From assembly GCA_944389515.1 (NCBI GenBank), contig CALXMQ010000005.1, forward strand, positions 1 through 64,000: a stretch of 64,000 bases of DNA, read 5' to 3'. This DNA is from an uncultured Alphaproteobacteria bacterium (GTDB lineage: Bacteria > Pseudomonadota > Alphaproteobacteria > Rs-D84). The notes under the pieces were generated by a model. The model saw only the letters and a program-made list of their open reading frames with translations, had not been told where the DNA came from and searched no databases. Numbering within the stretch: the first letter of the stretch is position 1; each line of letters starts with the position of its first letter. Both the position numbers and the translations under genes were made by a program. Of the stretch, positions 14,131 to 23,284 are shown piece by piece.

Positions 14131-16065
14131 TTATGCTGTATGTTCTGAATTATTTATAATCGCATTTATATTATTACCAGAATCATCTGGTTGCAAAATT
14201 TTCATTGCATCATTAAACGCGATTGTTTTCCCAGATTTTATTTTTTGCTTTACCCGTTCAACATCACTGCGCACGCGCGCATTACCATTTATAACCGCCA
14301 GATTATAATTTTCCAACGCCCGTTCCAGATTCCCCATTTGTTCATATGCAAACCCAGCATTATATTGTGCCGCCGCATATTGACTTTTATCACAAATACG
14401 ATGCAAAATTTCACGTGCCTGGTCAATCGCATCTTGATACCGTTCCAAATGATTATACGTGGCCGCTAAATCATTATGCAATAACGCATTATTCGGATAT
14501 AAATCTATCATTTTTTCAAATTGCACTGCGGCATCTGCATAGTTCTGGGCACGATACGCCGCGATTGCATTATCATATTGCGCGTCATATCCCAATGTAT
14601 ATGTTTGCACTTCTACTGCTTCGCGTGATTTCAGTATTTTTTTGAATTCAGGATTGTTTAATTCGCAATTACCAGCCTGGCAAAACGCCAACACATCTTG
14701 CGGCAAGAAATCGCCAACTTTTTGCCAGTGCCCCAAATATTCACCTTTGGCATTCACCGGATGCGCCAACCATTGTCTGAATTCTTCGAACGTCTGCATA
14801 TTTACGCGTCTATTATCAATGTCACCAGTAAAAAAGGCGCTTTTTTTACCGTCCATAACCATAAAGAATTCATACATACCATTTACCGGACAATTCAATA
14901 ACATTTGTGGCGTAATTTCACCCGTCAACAGCCCTGCTTCCATCCAACGCCGCCAATATATTCCGCGCCCCCCGGCCAAGAATCCCCCTAATCTGTCCGC
15001 CATTTCAAATTTATCAGATTTATTCATCCACGCATTACCAAAACTGGTTGCATCACGCACCGGATATTTTGCAAAACAATTCCGAACCAAACTGTCTGGA
15101 ACGGCATAACCATATGTTTCATATAAATTGCGCAATTCTGCAAATCGTTCACGATGATTTCTGTCTGCTGGCTTTTCAATCAGTTTCGTATATGAATTAT
15201 AAATAATTGAACTTAGCCCCAATGCTTCGCTGGTTGTGGCAACATCAATATTTTCCTGGGCAACATCATAACAATATAATACAAAGTAAGTTTCACCATC
15301 TTCTAAATGCCAACGTGCTAATTCATACGCTTCGGCGGTTGTTATTGGTGGCGTATTCATTGTAACCTGGCTGCCATCTTTTAATACAGTTGACCCAAAA
15401 CCGATTGTTGGCACCCCACGCGAATCCAGATACGGCGTATGCAAACCAGTTTCTGTATCTACATGCACCCCTTCTTTGGCAATCAAATCCGCTATTAAAA
15501 AAGGTGTTATCGGCTGCATTTTATTCAAAAAAGCACGATACGTACCACGCGCCTGTTCTTCGGCCTGCTGTTCTGCCAATTTATCTGCGCGCCACTCTTT
15601 ATATTCACGTACTTTATCTGGCACAATTTCTGTTCCGACATACGTTCCACCTGCAACCAGTCCCAATCCCATCAACCACAATATATGCGCAGATAAATTA
15701 GGATATTTTTTTGCAAACTCAGATATTTTTTTCGGCCTGCCATGCTTATTTTTACCAACGTTCATTATGGCGAAATGATTTTCCATTTTTCGCAGGAATA
15801 CATTATCCATCGTCATCCAACGCGCCATTGTCAACAATAACTGCATCCCCCCAGCCGCCAACCAAGCCGACCATTTAGCAGCATTTAGTCCCAAAACAGC
15901 CGCCGCATCTGAAAATTCTGGGTGTTTTCCACTGGCACCTGTGGCATCTTTATTTGCACGTTGGGTTCGAACATATTCTGTTGGCTTTTTATTTGATATT
16001 ATTTTGCGTAACTTTGCCGCCGCCTGTTCAGGTGTCGCCACAATTTTTCTGAATTTTTCAGTCAT
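14131..16065 (-). CDS. Membrane-anchored GH24 lysozyme-TPR protein
   Basis: A 644-aa protein. Residues 1-125 form a cytoplasmic, basic N-terminal region with one hydrophobic segment at 60-80; a membrane helix lies at about 125-145. A T4-type lysozyme domain follows, with Glu198 in AKEG, DSRGVPTIGFGST at 214-226 and the helical GH24 body to about 450. Residues 500-620 contain tetratricopeptide repeats (ALLHNDLAATYNHLERYQDA, AGFAYEQMGNLERALENYN). GH24 enzymes cut peptidoglycan. A resident gene with a membrane anchor and TPR scaffold suggests cell-wall remodelling, not phage lysis. It lies 10 bp upstream of ybeY-lnt and just after mucR, likely in one operon. Confidence 0.8.
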   Translation of the reverse strand: MTEKFRKIVATPEQAAAKLRKIISNKKPTEYVRTQRANKDATGASGKHPEFSDAAAVLGLNAAKWSAWLAAGGMQLLLTMARWMTMDNVFLRKMENHFAIMNVGKNKHGRPKKISEFAKKYPNLSAHILWLMGLGLVAGGTYVGTEIVPDKVREYKEWRADKLAEQQAEEQARGTYRAFLNKMQPITPFLIADLIAKEGVHVDTETGLHTPYLDSRGVPTIGFGSTVLKDGSQVTMNTPPITTAEAYELARWHLEDGETYFVLYCYDVAQENIDVATTSEALGLSSIIYNSYTKLIEKPADRNHRERFAELRNLYETYGYAVPDSLVRNCFAKYPVRDATSFGNAWMNKSDKFEMADRLGGFLAGGRGIYWRRWMEAGLLTGEITPQMLLNCPVNGMYEFFMVMDGKKSAFFTGDIDNRRVNMQTFEEFRQWLAHPVNAKGEYLGHWQKVGDFLPQDVLAFCQAGNCELNNPEFKKILKSREAVEVQTYTLGYDAQYDNAIAAYRAQNYADAAVQFEKMIDLYPNNALLHNDLAATYNHLERYQDAIDQAREILHRICDKSQYAAAQYNAGFAYEQMGNLERALENYNLAVINGNARVRSDVERVKQKIKSGKTIAFNDAMKILQPDDSGNNINAIINNSEHTA

Positions 16066-16074
16066 ACGACACCC

Positions 16075-16440
16075 CTATTTTTTACCCAACCCAGATTTCT
16101 TGGCAATTTTTGATCGCCGCACAGAATAATTTGGTGCAACAAACGGATAATCATCTGGCAATCCCCACTTTGCCCGATATTGTGCTGGTGTCATATTAAA
16201 CTTACGCATTAAATACCGCCGCAACATAATATGCCATGTTCCATCTTCTAAACATTGAATTTTATCTGGCCGCACCGATGCCGCTATTTTTTGCGGACTG
16301 GCAATCATCCCAGTCAGACTTTCACGTGCACCACGTACAGCCTCAGCCATGGTCAATTTTGGGTTTGCAGCGATTGCCGCCGCGGCTAAATTTGCCACCG
16401 CCAAGGTAAAATCTGATGATTCTTTATTATTTACTGCCAA
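16075..16440 (-). CDS. MucR/Ros family transcriptional regulator without zinc ligands
   Basis: A 121-aa MucR-type regulator; the family acts in alphaproteobacteria as an H-NS-like protein that binds AT-rich DNA. The N-terminal half is the helical oligomerisation domain, and the C-terminal DNA-binding part ends in MTPAQYRAKWGLP, the hallmark of the family. The zinc finger is degenerate: Cys63 is kept, but Asp66, Tyr76 and Phe81 replace the second Cys and both His. Zinc-free members are known among rhizobial Ml proteins. The tail is rich in Lys/Arg. It is divergent from rarA and has its own extended -10 promoter. Confidence 0.88.
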   Translation of the reverse strand: MAVNNKESSDFTLAVANLAAAAIAANPKLTMAEAVRGARESLTGMIASPQKIAASVRPDKIQCLEDGTWHIMLRRYLMRKFNMTPAQYRAKWGLPDDYPFVAPNYSVRRSKIAKKSGLGKK

Positions 16441-16472
16441 CTTGAAAAACCTTTGTTTCTTTATTAAAATTT

Positions 16473-16481
16473 ATTATACCA
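16473..16481 (-). promoter_or_regulatory. Extended -10 promoter of mucR-type gene
   Basis: On the minus strand TGGTATAAT is an extended -10 element with a weak T-rich -35 region. It gives a leader of about 25 nt. Confidence 0.5.
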
Positions 16482-16515
16482 CAAATAAAGATTAAATAAA
16501 ATCAAAGTAAAATAT

Positions 16516-17802
16516 ATGACTAAAACAGAAAACAGACCACTTGCTGATTTAATGCGCCCATCAACGATTGATGAAATCGTGGGTCAACCACAATTACTGG
16601 GTGAAAATGGTCTGGTTCGCCGTATGGTTGATAACCATAAATTGTCCAATTTGATTTTATGGGGGCCACCGGGATGTGGCAAAACCACCATTGCACGCGC
16701 ATTGGCAAAATCAGTTGATATGGATTTTGTACCAATGTCTGCGGTATTTTCTGGTACTGCGGATATAAAAAAAGCGATGGAGGCTGCACGCATGAACCGC
16801 GAAATCGGTCGTGGTACATTACTGTTTATTGACGAAATCCACCGTTTTAATAAAACCCAGCAAGATACTTTATTACCATATCTCGAAGATGGCACTGTGG
16901 TATTCATGGGTGCAACAACTGAAAACCCCAGTTTTAATTTGAACAACGCATTGTTATCACGTTGTCATGTTGGTGTATTACAACCACTGTCGACCACAGA
17001 TTTAATGACATTGATGACACGCGCAGAAGATTTTTTGAACAAAAAATTACCATTGGATGATTCTGCCCGTATTCATTTGGCTCAAATGGCAGATGGCGAC
17101 GCGCGTTTTTTATTAAACACGATTGAATACCTGACCACGGCAAATTTCAAAAAGAAATTAAATCCAGACGCTTTGGATTCTGCAATTCAAAAACGTGCAC
17201 CATTATCAGACAAATCTGGTGACGAACATTACAATTTAATATCCGCGGTGCATAAATCATTACGCGCCAGTGATACAGACGCGGCATTATATTGGACTGC
17301 CCGTATGATGACATCTGGCCAAGATCCAATGTACCTGTTTCGTCGTCTGACCCGATTTGCAATGGAAGATATCGGCCTGGCCGACCCAAACGCAATGCAA
17401 ATTGCACTGGCTGCATGGCAAATATATGAACGCATGGGCAGTCCCGAAGGCGACCTGGCATTGACTGAACTGGTAATATATCTGGGCACTGCACCAAAAA
17501 GTACCGCCAATTATCGTGCCCAAACTGCGGCATATCACGCCGCCCACGAAACAGGCAGTTTAATGCCCCCAAAAAATATTTTGAACGCCCCAACACGTAT
17601 GATGCGCGATATGGGATATGGCGCTGGATACATATACGAACCGGATACCGCATCTGGTTTTTCCGGACAAAATTGTTTTCCAGAATCTATGTCACGCCAA
17701 AAATTCTATCATCCTATTGAACGCGGATTTGAACGTGAAATAAAAAAAAGATTAGATTATTGGGATAATCTGCGTGAAAAAATAAACGCGAAAAAGGTTT
17801 AA
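16516..17802 (+). CDS. rarA: Replication-associated recombination protein A (AAA+ ATPase)
   Basis: RarA/MgsA, the 428-aa clamp-loader-like ATPase acting at stalled forks. Walker A is GPPGCGKTT near residue 50, Walker B FIDEIHRFN near 103, sensor 1 GATTENPSF near 135. The C-terminal tetramerisation domain contains YLFRRLTRFAMEDIGLADP and the end block PTRMMRDMGYGAGYIYEPD, both diagnostic. Length is normal. It is divergent from mucR and converges on fabD with a 4-bp stop overlap. No Shine-Dalgarno site is visible before the ATG. Confidence 0.94.
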   Translation: MTKTENRPLADLMRPSTIDEIVGQPQLLGENGLVRRMVDNHKLSNLILWGPPGCGKTTIARALAKSVDMDFVPMSAVFSGTADIKKAMEAARMNREIGRGTLLFIDEIHRFNKTQQDTLLPYLEDGTVVFMGATTENPSFNLNNALLSRCHVGVLQPLSTTDLMTLMTRAEDFLNKKLPLDDSARIHLAQMADGDARFLLNTIEYLTTANFKKKLNPDALDSAIQKRAPLSDKSGDEHYNLISAVHKSLRASDTDAALYWTARMMTSGQDPMYLFRRLTRFAMEDIGLADPNAMQIALAAWQIYERMGSPEGDLALTELVIYLGTAPKSTANYRAQTAAYHAAHETGSLMPPKNILNAPTRMMRDMGYGAGYIYEPDTASGFSGQNCFPESMSRQKFYHPIERGFEREIKKRLDYWDNLREKINAKKV

Positions 17803-18764
17803 CGCAACAACGCATTTTCCAACTGACCCAACATGGCACGAACATTTTTCAAATTATCTGTCATGTATGCACGGCACCCAACATTTGCCCGATTTATCAG
17901 TCCTGTCAATGTGCGTCCTGGACCTAACTCATACGCAGATGTAATATTATATTCTGGAAATCTGTCCATTATATCAACCCAACGCACACCATGCGTCATC
18001 TGATCTGCCAACGCATCTTTAACATCTATTGGATTTGACATAACACGTGCACTTTGATTCGAAAACCAGTTTGTTTTTGGTGCTTGAACATCAATAGATT
18101 CTAATCTGCGCCGCAACAGAATTTGGGCATTTTCCATCAACGCACAATGCGCTGGAACTGCAACATTTAACCGTTTTGCCAAACGCGCCCCTTTGTCCCG
18201 TGCACGCGCAATAACCGCATCCAACGCGGCGTTTTGTCCACTGATAGTAAATTGGTCGTGCGCATTATGATTTGAAATTGCCACATATCCGTGCCCCGTG
18301 GCCGCCAACAAACAACGTTCTACGGTTTCTTTATCCAAACCAACGATACACGCCATGCCACCACCCATTTTGTCCGCCATCGACATATATGTTGAACGCG
18401 CAGACAATAATCGCGCCGCATCACCCAATGTTAAACTGCCTGCACAATGCAATGCAGAATATTGCCCCATTGAATGCCCAACGATTGCATATCCAATATT
18501 ATACAATTCTGTGGCAAAATGTTCTTCGACCACACGTGCCACAGATACAGAATGCGCAAACGTTCCCAAAGATGTCAATTCCGGTTTATTCAACGCATCT
18601 GCCGGCCCATTAAAACAAACATCTGCGATATCTTTATGTGAAATATCAGAAACCTGTTCAAATGTATGACGTACGGCCGCATATTCATTAAATAAATCAC
18701 GACCCATGCCAATATATTGAGAACCCTGACCCGGAAACACAAAAATAATTTTTTCACTTGCCAT
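17799..18764 (-). CDS. fabD: Malonyl-CoA:ACP transacylase
   Basis: FabD (321 aa) loads malonate onto acyl carrier protein for fatty-acid synthesis. The oxyanion-hole motif VFPGQGSQYIGMG is at the N-terminus, the nucleophile serine is in GHSMGQYSAL, and the catalytic histidine in AVPAHCALM. Length is close to the usual 310. It stands alone: no fabG, acpP or fabF is adjacent, unlike the common fab cluster. It sits after a strong terminator that isolates it from the upstream barrel gene. Confidence 0.94.
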   Translation of the reverse strand: MASEKIIFVFPGQGSQYIGMGRDLFNEYAAVRHTFEQVSDISHKDIADVCFNGPADALNKPELTSLGTFAHSVSVARVVEEHFATELYNIGYAIVGHSMGQYSALHCAGSLTLGDAARLLSARSTYMSMADKMGGGMACIVGLDKETVERCLLAATGHGYVAISNHNAHDQFTISGQNAALDAVIARARDKGARLAKRLNVAVPAHCALMENAQILLRRRLESIDVQAPKTNWFSNQSARVMSNPIDVKDALADQMTHGVRWVDIMDRFPEYNITSAYELGPGRTLTGLINRANVGCRAYMTDNLKNVRAMLGQLENALLR

Positions 18765-18810
18765 GTGTAATATTATCGCACCAAATTAAAAAATGTCAAC
18801 CAGACATCAT

Positions 18811-18840
18811 ATAAAAAATCCCGTATTCAAACGGGATTTT
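18811..18840 (-). terminator. Rho-independent terminator after outer-membrane barrel gene
   Basis: AAAATCCCGT (18815-18824) pairs perfectly with ACGGGATTTT (18831-18840), followed by a T-rich tract on the minus strand. It ends the barrel gene transcript before fabD. Confidence 0.85.
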
Positions 18841-18847
18841 ATTATAT

Positions 18848-19573
18848 TCAGAATAATATATTCACATTTACACCAACCTGCAAATCATCACTTTCGAATT
18901 CATAATCCAAATGTGCTGCATATTGGGTACGCCCATATTGACGTACAATTTTTCCACCCAACCACTCTTGGTTATAATGTGAATCTGTGGCCTTGCGTAA
19001 TGTGAATTGTGCCCCTAAACGCCAATCAGACGCGATACGAAAATATGCCTCTGGGGTTAAATCAATGTATGCCATGCCACGATTATCATCAAAAATCCAA
19101 CTAGATTTAATTGTTGCTGCCAACGTCATACCAGCCCACTGACGTCCAAACCGATATCCTGCATAATACGTAGAATCCGCATAATCAGGCGTACGCACAC
19201 GTGACGAACCACCAAATTTCAATCCGAACAAAACATCAGATATTATATGTGCACTGTTACTGGCCGCTGTTCCGACACGATACACACCGCCCAAATCCAC
19301 GGCACCAAAACCATCTTCGGGACCATTAAAATCTTGTTGAAAATTCGCATTGATTCCAATAGATAAACGGTCATTTATACCATACGAAATTGTTTCTTCT
19401 AAACGCAGAACATTATCCCAATACGTCAGTGCTGTTTCAGACAATACATTATTTGTACCCAACATATACAACGGGTCTGACGTATCAAAATCCAACCCAT
19501 TTGCAAATGCATGCCCCGACATTGACCCGACACAAACCAGCGCAACAAACAACCTTGCTAAAAATTTACGCAT
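18848..19573 (-). CDS. Outer-membrane beta-barrel protein
   Basis: A 241-aa protein with a signal peptide (cleavage after HAFA) followed by repeated amphipathic strands with aromatic ends, such as ISYGINDRLSIGINANF and MTLAATIKSSWIFDD, ending in a hydrophobic terminal strand LQVGVNVNILF as barrel proteins do. The start at MRKFLARLF is chosen because AGGGAGAGAG lies just before it; an earlier in-frame codon would add 11 polar residues. No porin family is recognised. Upstream on the same strand is a larger barrel protein, so the two may be co-expressed. Confidence 0.75.
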   Translation of the reverse strand: MRKFLARLFVALVCVGSMSGHAFANGLDFDTSDPLYMLGTNNVLSETALTYWDNVLRLEETISYGINDRLSIGINANFQQDFNGPEDGFGAVDLGGVYRVGTAASNSAHIISDVLFGLKFGGSSRVRTPDYADSTYYAGYRFGRQWAGMTLAATIKSSWIFDDNRGMAYIDLTPEAYFRIASDWRLGAQFTLRKATDSHYNQEWLGGKIVRQYGRTQYAAHLDYEFESDDLQVGVNVNILF

Positions 19574-19660
19574 CTCTCTCCCTTTCCCTTTGTATTTTTG
19601 CGACAAACAAATTCAGGTTCTGGTAACAAAACACAGAACCCGAATCAAACATACATCAGA

Positions 19661-20887
19661 CTAGAACATAAATATTGCCTGCAAACCAACGGATGCTTCG
19701 GAATAATTATCCAGGTTTGCCGTACCCATTCTAATCAACTGGTTATAATACGCACTTTCTGTGTTTGTATCTGTCTGCCAGAACGACAAATCTTTACCAT
19801 TTGCAGAATCCCATACCGCCATTTTACCGTACAGGTTTAATGCAAACCAATCATTTGGTTGCCACCCAATGGCAGCCTTCAAACTGGCCTGGTTATGCCA
19901 ATCGTAATTTCCCAATACAGCTTCTAAATTCAATGTCCAATCTTCGTCCAGCACACTGAACACGCCGACGCCACCTTCTACAAAGAACGTATTATCGGCA
20001 TCTGTATTATATGCCAAGAAAAATGTTGCATCGTCGCCTTCGGCTGTTTTACCAGTTACACCATTTCCATATGAATTGCCGTCAAAATTCAAATACCAAC
20101 CACGAACCAATCCATATATGGTCGAAGAACTGATTTTATACCCAGCCTTGACATCTAAGATAACATTATTAGAAATATCTTGCTGATATTGATAATACGC
20201 AGACGCTGTTGCAATCCATTTTGTCGTATCAACAAAACGCCATTGTAATCCCAACCCCAGCAAATTTAATCCGTTATCATCCATTGAATCATCTGGCGTC
20301 TGGGGCAAAGACCAATCAAATTCATAATTTGACATATCAAAACGCGCCATTGCCAAAACAGCCAATCTGTCAGTGATACCATAACTAAAATCTTCTTTGA
20401 TTGAAAACTGCCCCATATTCCATGTTGCATTTGGATCAGAAATAGTAACACCGGTTGCTGGACTCAATGACAAATCATACGAATTCATATTATAAGACAA
20501 ATCTGTCACCGAACCAAAGTTCCCCTTGATTGGTTGAAAGAACGGATGCGCCAAATAATATTTACGCTTTAATTCACTGCGATATGTTTCTGCACGTGTT
20601 GTGCGAACATTTGCACTGGATGTGCCACCACCATATTGTTTGTACAAATCACTGCGATTTGCCGGTTGTGTATAATAAATATTTTTTGCATCCGCCGAAT
20701 CATAGGTTTTTGTAGATGTGCGTGTTGTATATTTTTCATAATTTACCTGGGTGCGTTCACGTACCGCCGGCGCCCCCGTTAAATCCGCGCTGGACGCAGC
20801 CCGTGTCCCAGAATTAGTCGCAGCAACCGCCGGTACCGCCAACATAATCGCCGCCGCCAAACCAAACAAAGAAACATGCAATTTCAT
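19661..20887 (-). CDS. Outer-membrane beta-barrel protein, larger paralogue-like
   Basis: A 408-aa protein with a signal peptide (cleavage after AVAA), a Thr/Ser/Tyr-rich N-terminal region to about residue 130, then a beta-barrel with repeated alternating strands (FSYGITDRLAVLAMARF, WIATASAYYQYQQDI, WFALNLYGKMAVWDS) and a terminal strand ending in Phe (VGLQAIFMF). The segment FSYGITDRLAV resembles ISYGINDRLSI in the neighbour, so they may be paralogues. The ATG at 20887 has GGAG at the right distance. Substrate or pore function cannot be assigned. A promoter is visible upstream. Confidence 0.75.
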   Translation of the reverse strand: MKLHVSLFGLAAAIMLAVPAVAATNSGTRAASSADLTGAPAVRERTQVNYEKYTTRTSTKTYDSADAKNIYYTQPANRSDLYKQYGGGTSSANVRTTRAETYRSELKRKYYLAHPFFQPIKGNFGSVTDLSYNMNSYDLSLSPATGVTISDPNATWNMGQFSIKEDFSYGITDRLAVLAMARFDMSNYEFDWSLPQTPDDSMDDNGLNLLGLGLQWRFVDTTKWIATASAYYQYQQDISNNVILDVKAGYKISSSTIYGLVRGWYLNFDGNSYGNGVTGKTAEGDDATFFLAYNTDADNTFFVEGGVGVFSVLDEDWTLNLEAVLGNYDWHNQASLKAAIGWQPNDWFALNLYGKMAVWDSANGKDLSFWQTDTNTESAYYNQLIRMGTANLDNYSEASVGLQAIFMF

Positions 20888-20910
20888 TATCAAATCTCCT
20901 TTTGGTACAA

Positions 20911-20938
20911 ATTATATCATAAAATCAGTATATAACAA
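20911..20938 (-). promoter_or_regulatory. Sigma70-like promoter of the large barrel gene
   Basis: On the minus strand TTGTTA (20933-20938) and TATAAT (20911-20916) are 16 bp apart, about 24 bp before the start codon. Confidence 0.6.
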
Positions 20939-20950
20939 AGCCCTAAAAGC

Positions 20951-20973
20951 AAAAATCCGCCCATTGGCGGATT
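20951..20973 (-). terminator. Rho-independent terminator of ftsK
   Basis: AATCCGCC (20954-20961) pairs with GGCGGATT (20966-20973) around a 4-nt loop. On the minus strand T residues follow. It lies 10 bp after the ftsK stop. Confidence 0.85.
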
Positions 20974-20982
20974 GTTATTACA

Positions 20983-23232
20983 TTATAATATATGTCGTTT
21001 ATTATTGGCATCTGGTGGACTGACGATGCCTTCGGCCTCCATCCGTTCCATGAACCCAGCCGCCTTGTTATACCCAACCCCCAATCGACGTTGTATGTAT
21101 GATATCGTTGGTTTTTTATCACGTAATACATATTCTTTGGCCTGGGTGTACAGGTCTGCATCCTTGTCCGCCTTGGTTGGCGCCGCCCCCGGGATACCAG
21201 GAATAACACCAACACCGTCCCCGGTATCACCATCTGTTACCCCTTCGGCATATTCAGGCGTTCCTTGTTCACGCAAGAAATCGCCCACCCTGTTCATTTC
21301 ATCATCTGATATAAATGCCCCATGTATACGTACCGGCACACGGCCAGCTTCGCTGAACAACATATCACCACAAGACAACAACTGTTCAGCGCCTTTTTCG
21401 CCCAACGTTGTCAAAGAATCAATCGCACTGCGTGCCTGGAACGATACACGCGTTGGGAAATTCGCCTTGATAACGCCGGTAATCACCGTGGTATCTGGAC
21501 GCTGGGTTGCCATCACTAAATGTATTCCAGCGGCACGTGCCTTTTGCGCAATGCGTTGAACACATGCTTCAACTTCTTTACGAGCCAAACTCATCAAATC
21601 TGCAACTTCGTCGATAATAATTACAATATATGACATATCAGATAAATCAACTTCTTGGGTTTCAAATAACAATTCACCTGTTTCTTCATCTGTACCAACC
21701 GCCACCTGGCGCGTCAGTTTTTCACCACTTTCGCGCTTTTTTGTAACAATTTCGTTATAGCTTTCTATATTACGCGCATTGACCAACTGTAACTGCTTGT
21801 ACCTTTCTTCCATTTCACGCACAGCCCACTTTAACGCATTTACCGCCGCCGCCGCATCCAGTTTTACAATCGGTGTTATCAAATGTGGAATATCATCCCA
21901 GAAACCAAAATCAACCCCCTTTGGATCGATAATCATCAATTTACATTTATCAGGCGTAAAATGATACACAATCGACATTATAATTGATTGCACAAACACA
22001 GATTTCCCAGACCCCGTGCGCCCAGCAATCAACATATGCGGCATTTTGGCCAAATCAAAATACATTGGATTTCCACCAATATCAACACCCAACGCCAATG
22101 GTATTTTATATTTAGAATTTATAAATGTATCATTATCAACCAGTGATTGAAAACGCACCGTTTGTCGCGTTATATTTACCATTTCAACACCAATCAGTTG
22201 CGTATTTGGAATATGCGCAATACGAATATTTTCTGTTGCCATTGCGCGCGTCATATCAGTCACAGTCTTTTTAATATCCACCATACGCACGCCACTTTCC
22301 GGCATAAATTCGTACAACGTCACAATCGGTCCCGGTCGAATACCAACAACCTTGCCATGCACACCGTATTCTGCGAAATGCACCTCCATCGCTGCGGCAT
22401 TACGCTTTAATTCTGGGGTTACAACATTTTTACCAAAATTAGACCGTTCTAAAAATGCTGGATCTGGCAATTCATATTCATGATTATCACCCACCACCAC
22501 AGATTTAGCCACTGTTCGCCCTGTACGCCGACGTGCGCGACGCACTGGCCGGGATACAGGCTCTTCTTCTACCGCCTCTTCTTCTAATTCATCTTCATCA
22601 TCAGATTCAACTTCTTCATCTGAATATTGCGCCCCAGGCACCAAATGAAACACCGATAAAATCCACCGCACACCACGCCACATCATATGCGCGGCACTTT
22701 TTATATGTCCCCATTTAATATGCAATAACATTGCCGCAAAAATAAAGAACACACCCAAACACAGTGCCCCAACCAGCATACCCCACACACCAATCCATCC
22801 ACCCAAATCCGCAGCAGTAATATATCCGATTGCCCCACCAAATGTTTCAGACGGCATCAACAAACCAAAACCAGCCGCCCCAACACATACTGCGACAAAA
22901 CATTTTATAAAATTATATTCTGGTGACGCATTTTCATCCCAATTTGCCAACCATGCCAATCCCCATCGCGCAACACATAAAATCAAGAACAATGCCGGGA
23001 CAAATCCAACACCGTATCGAATAAAACCAACAACCTGCCCCATTATTGATTGCGCGCCAAACGTACTGGCCACTGCAAACCCATCTAAATACGGATTAAA
23101 AAATACCAATGCATACATTGCCCACAAGGCCAATGCCAACAACACCCCACCTGATATCCGCTTTACCAGGTTTTTCAATGCCACAGAAATACTATCCGGT
23201 AAAATTTTTGAATTCCTTGCCATGCCATGCAT
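20983..23232 (-). CDS. ftsK: DNA translocase FtsK
   Basis: FtsK/SpoIIIE family motor (749 aa) that pumps chromosome ends through the division septum and activates XerCD at dif. Four membrane helices occupy about residues 30-190, followed by an acidic linker rich in Glu/Asp (about 200-230). The motor has Walker A AGRTGSGKSV, Walker B VIIIDEVADLM and ATQRPDTTVITG. The C-terminal winged-helix gamma domain (PTISYIQRRLGVGYNKA) reads KOPS sites. The linker is short compared with E. coli. A xerD homologue lies at 31.9 kb. The start may be the second Met (MARNSK). Confidence 0.96.
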   Translation of the reverse strand: MHGMARNSKILPDSISVALKNLVKRISGGVLLALALWAMYALVFFNPYLDGFAVASTFGAQSIMGQVVGFIRYGVGFVPALFLILCVARWGLAWLANWDENASPEYNFIKCFVAVCVGAAGFGLLMPSETFGGAIGYITAADLGGWIGVWGMLVGALCLGVFFIFAAMLLHIKWGHIKSAAHMMWRGVRWILSVFHLVPGAQYSDEEVESDDEDELEEEAVEEEPVSRPVRRARRRTGRTVAKSVVVGDNHEYELPDPAFLERSNFGKNVVTPELKRNAAAMEVHFAEYGVHGKVVGIRPGPIVTLYEFMPESGVRMVDIKKTVTDMTRAMATENIRIAHIPNTQLIGVEMVNITRQTVRFQSLVDNDTFINSKYKIPLALGVDIGGNPMYFDLAKMPHMLIAGRTGSGKSVFVQSIIMSIVYHFTPDKCKLMIIDPKGVDFGFWDDIPHLITPIVKLDAAAAVNALKWAVREMEERYKQLQLVNARNIESYNEIVTKKRESGEKLTRQVAVGTDEETGELLFETQEVDLSDMSYIVIIIDEVADLMSLARKEVEACVQRIAQKARAAGIHLVMATQRPDTTVITGVIKANFPTRVSFQARSAIDSLTTLGEKGAEQLLSCGDMLFSEAGRVPVRIHGAFISDDEMNRVGDFLREQGTPEYAEGVTDGDTGDGVGVIPGIPGAAPTKADKDADLYTQAKEYVLRDKKPTISYIQRRLGVGYNKAAGFMERMEAEGIVSPPDANNKRHIL

Positions 23233-23284
23233 TTTATCACAAAAAAGACAAAAATGTTAGTGGCACGCAAAAATAAAATATTGA

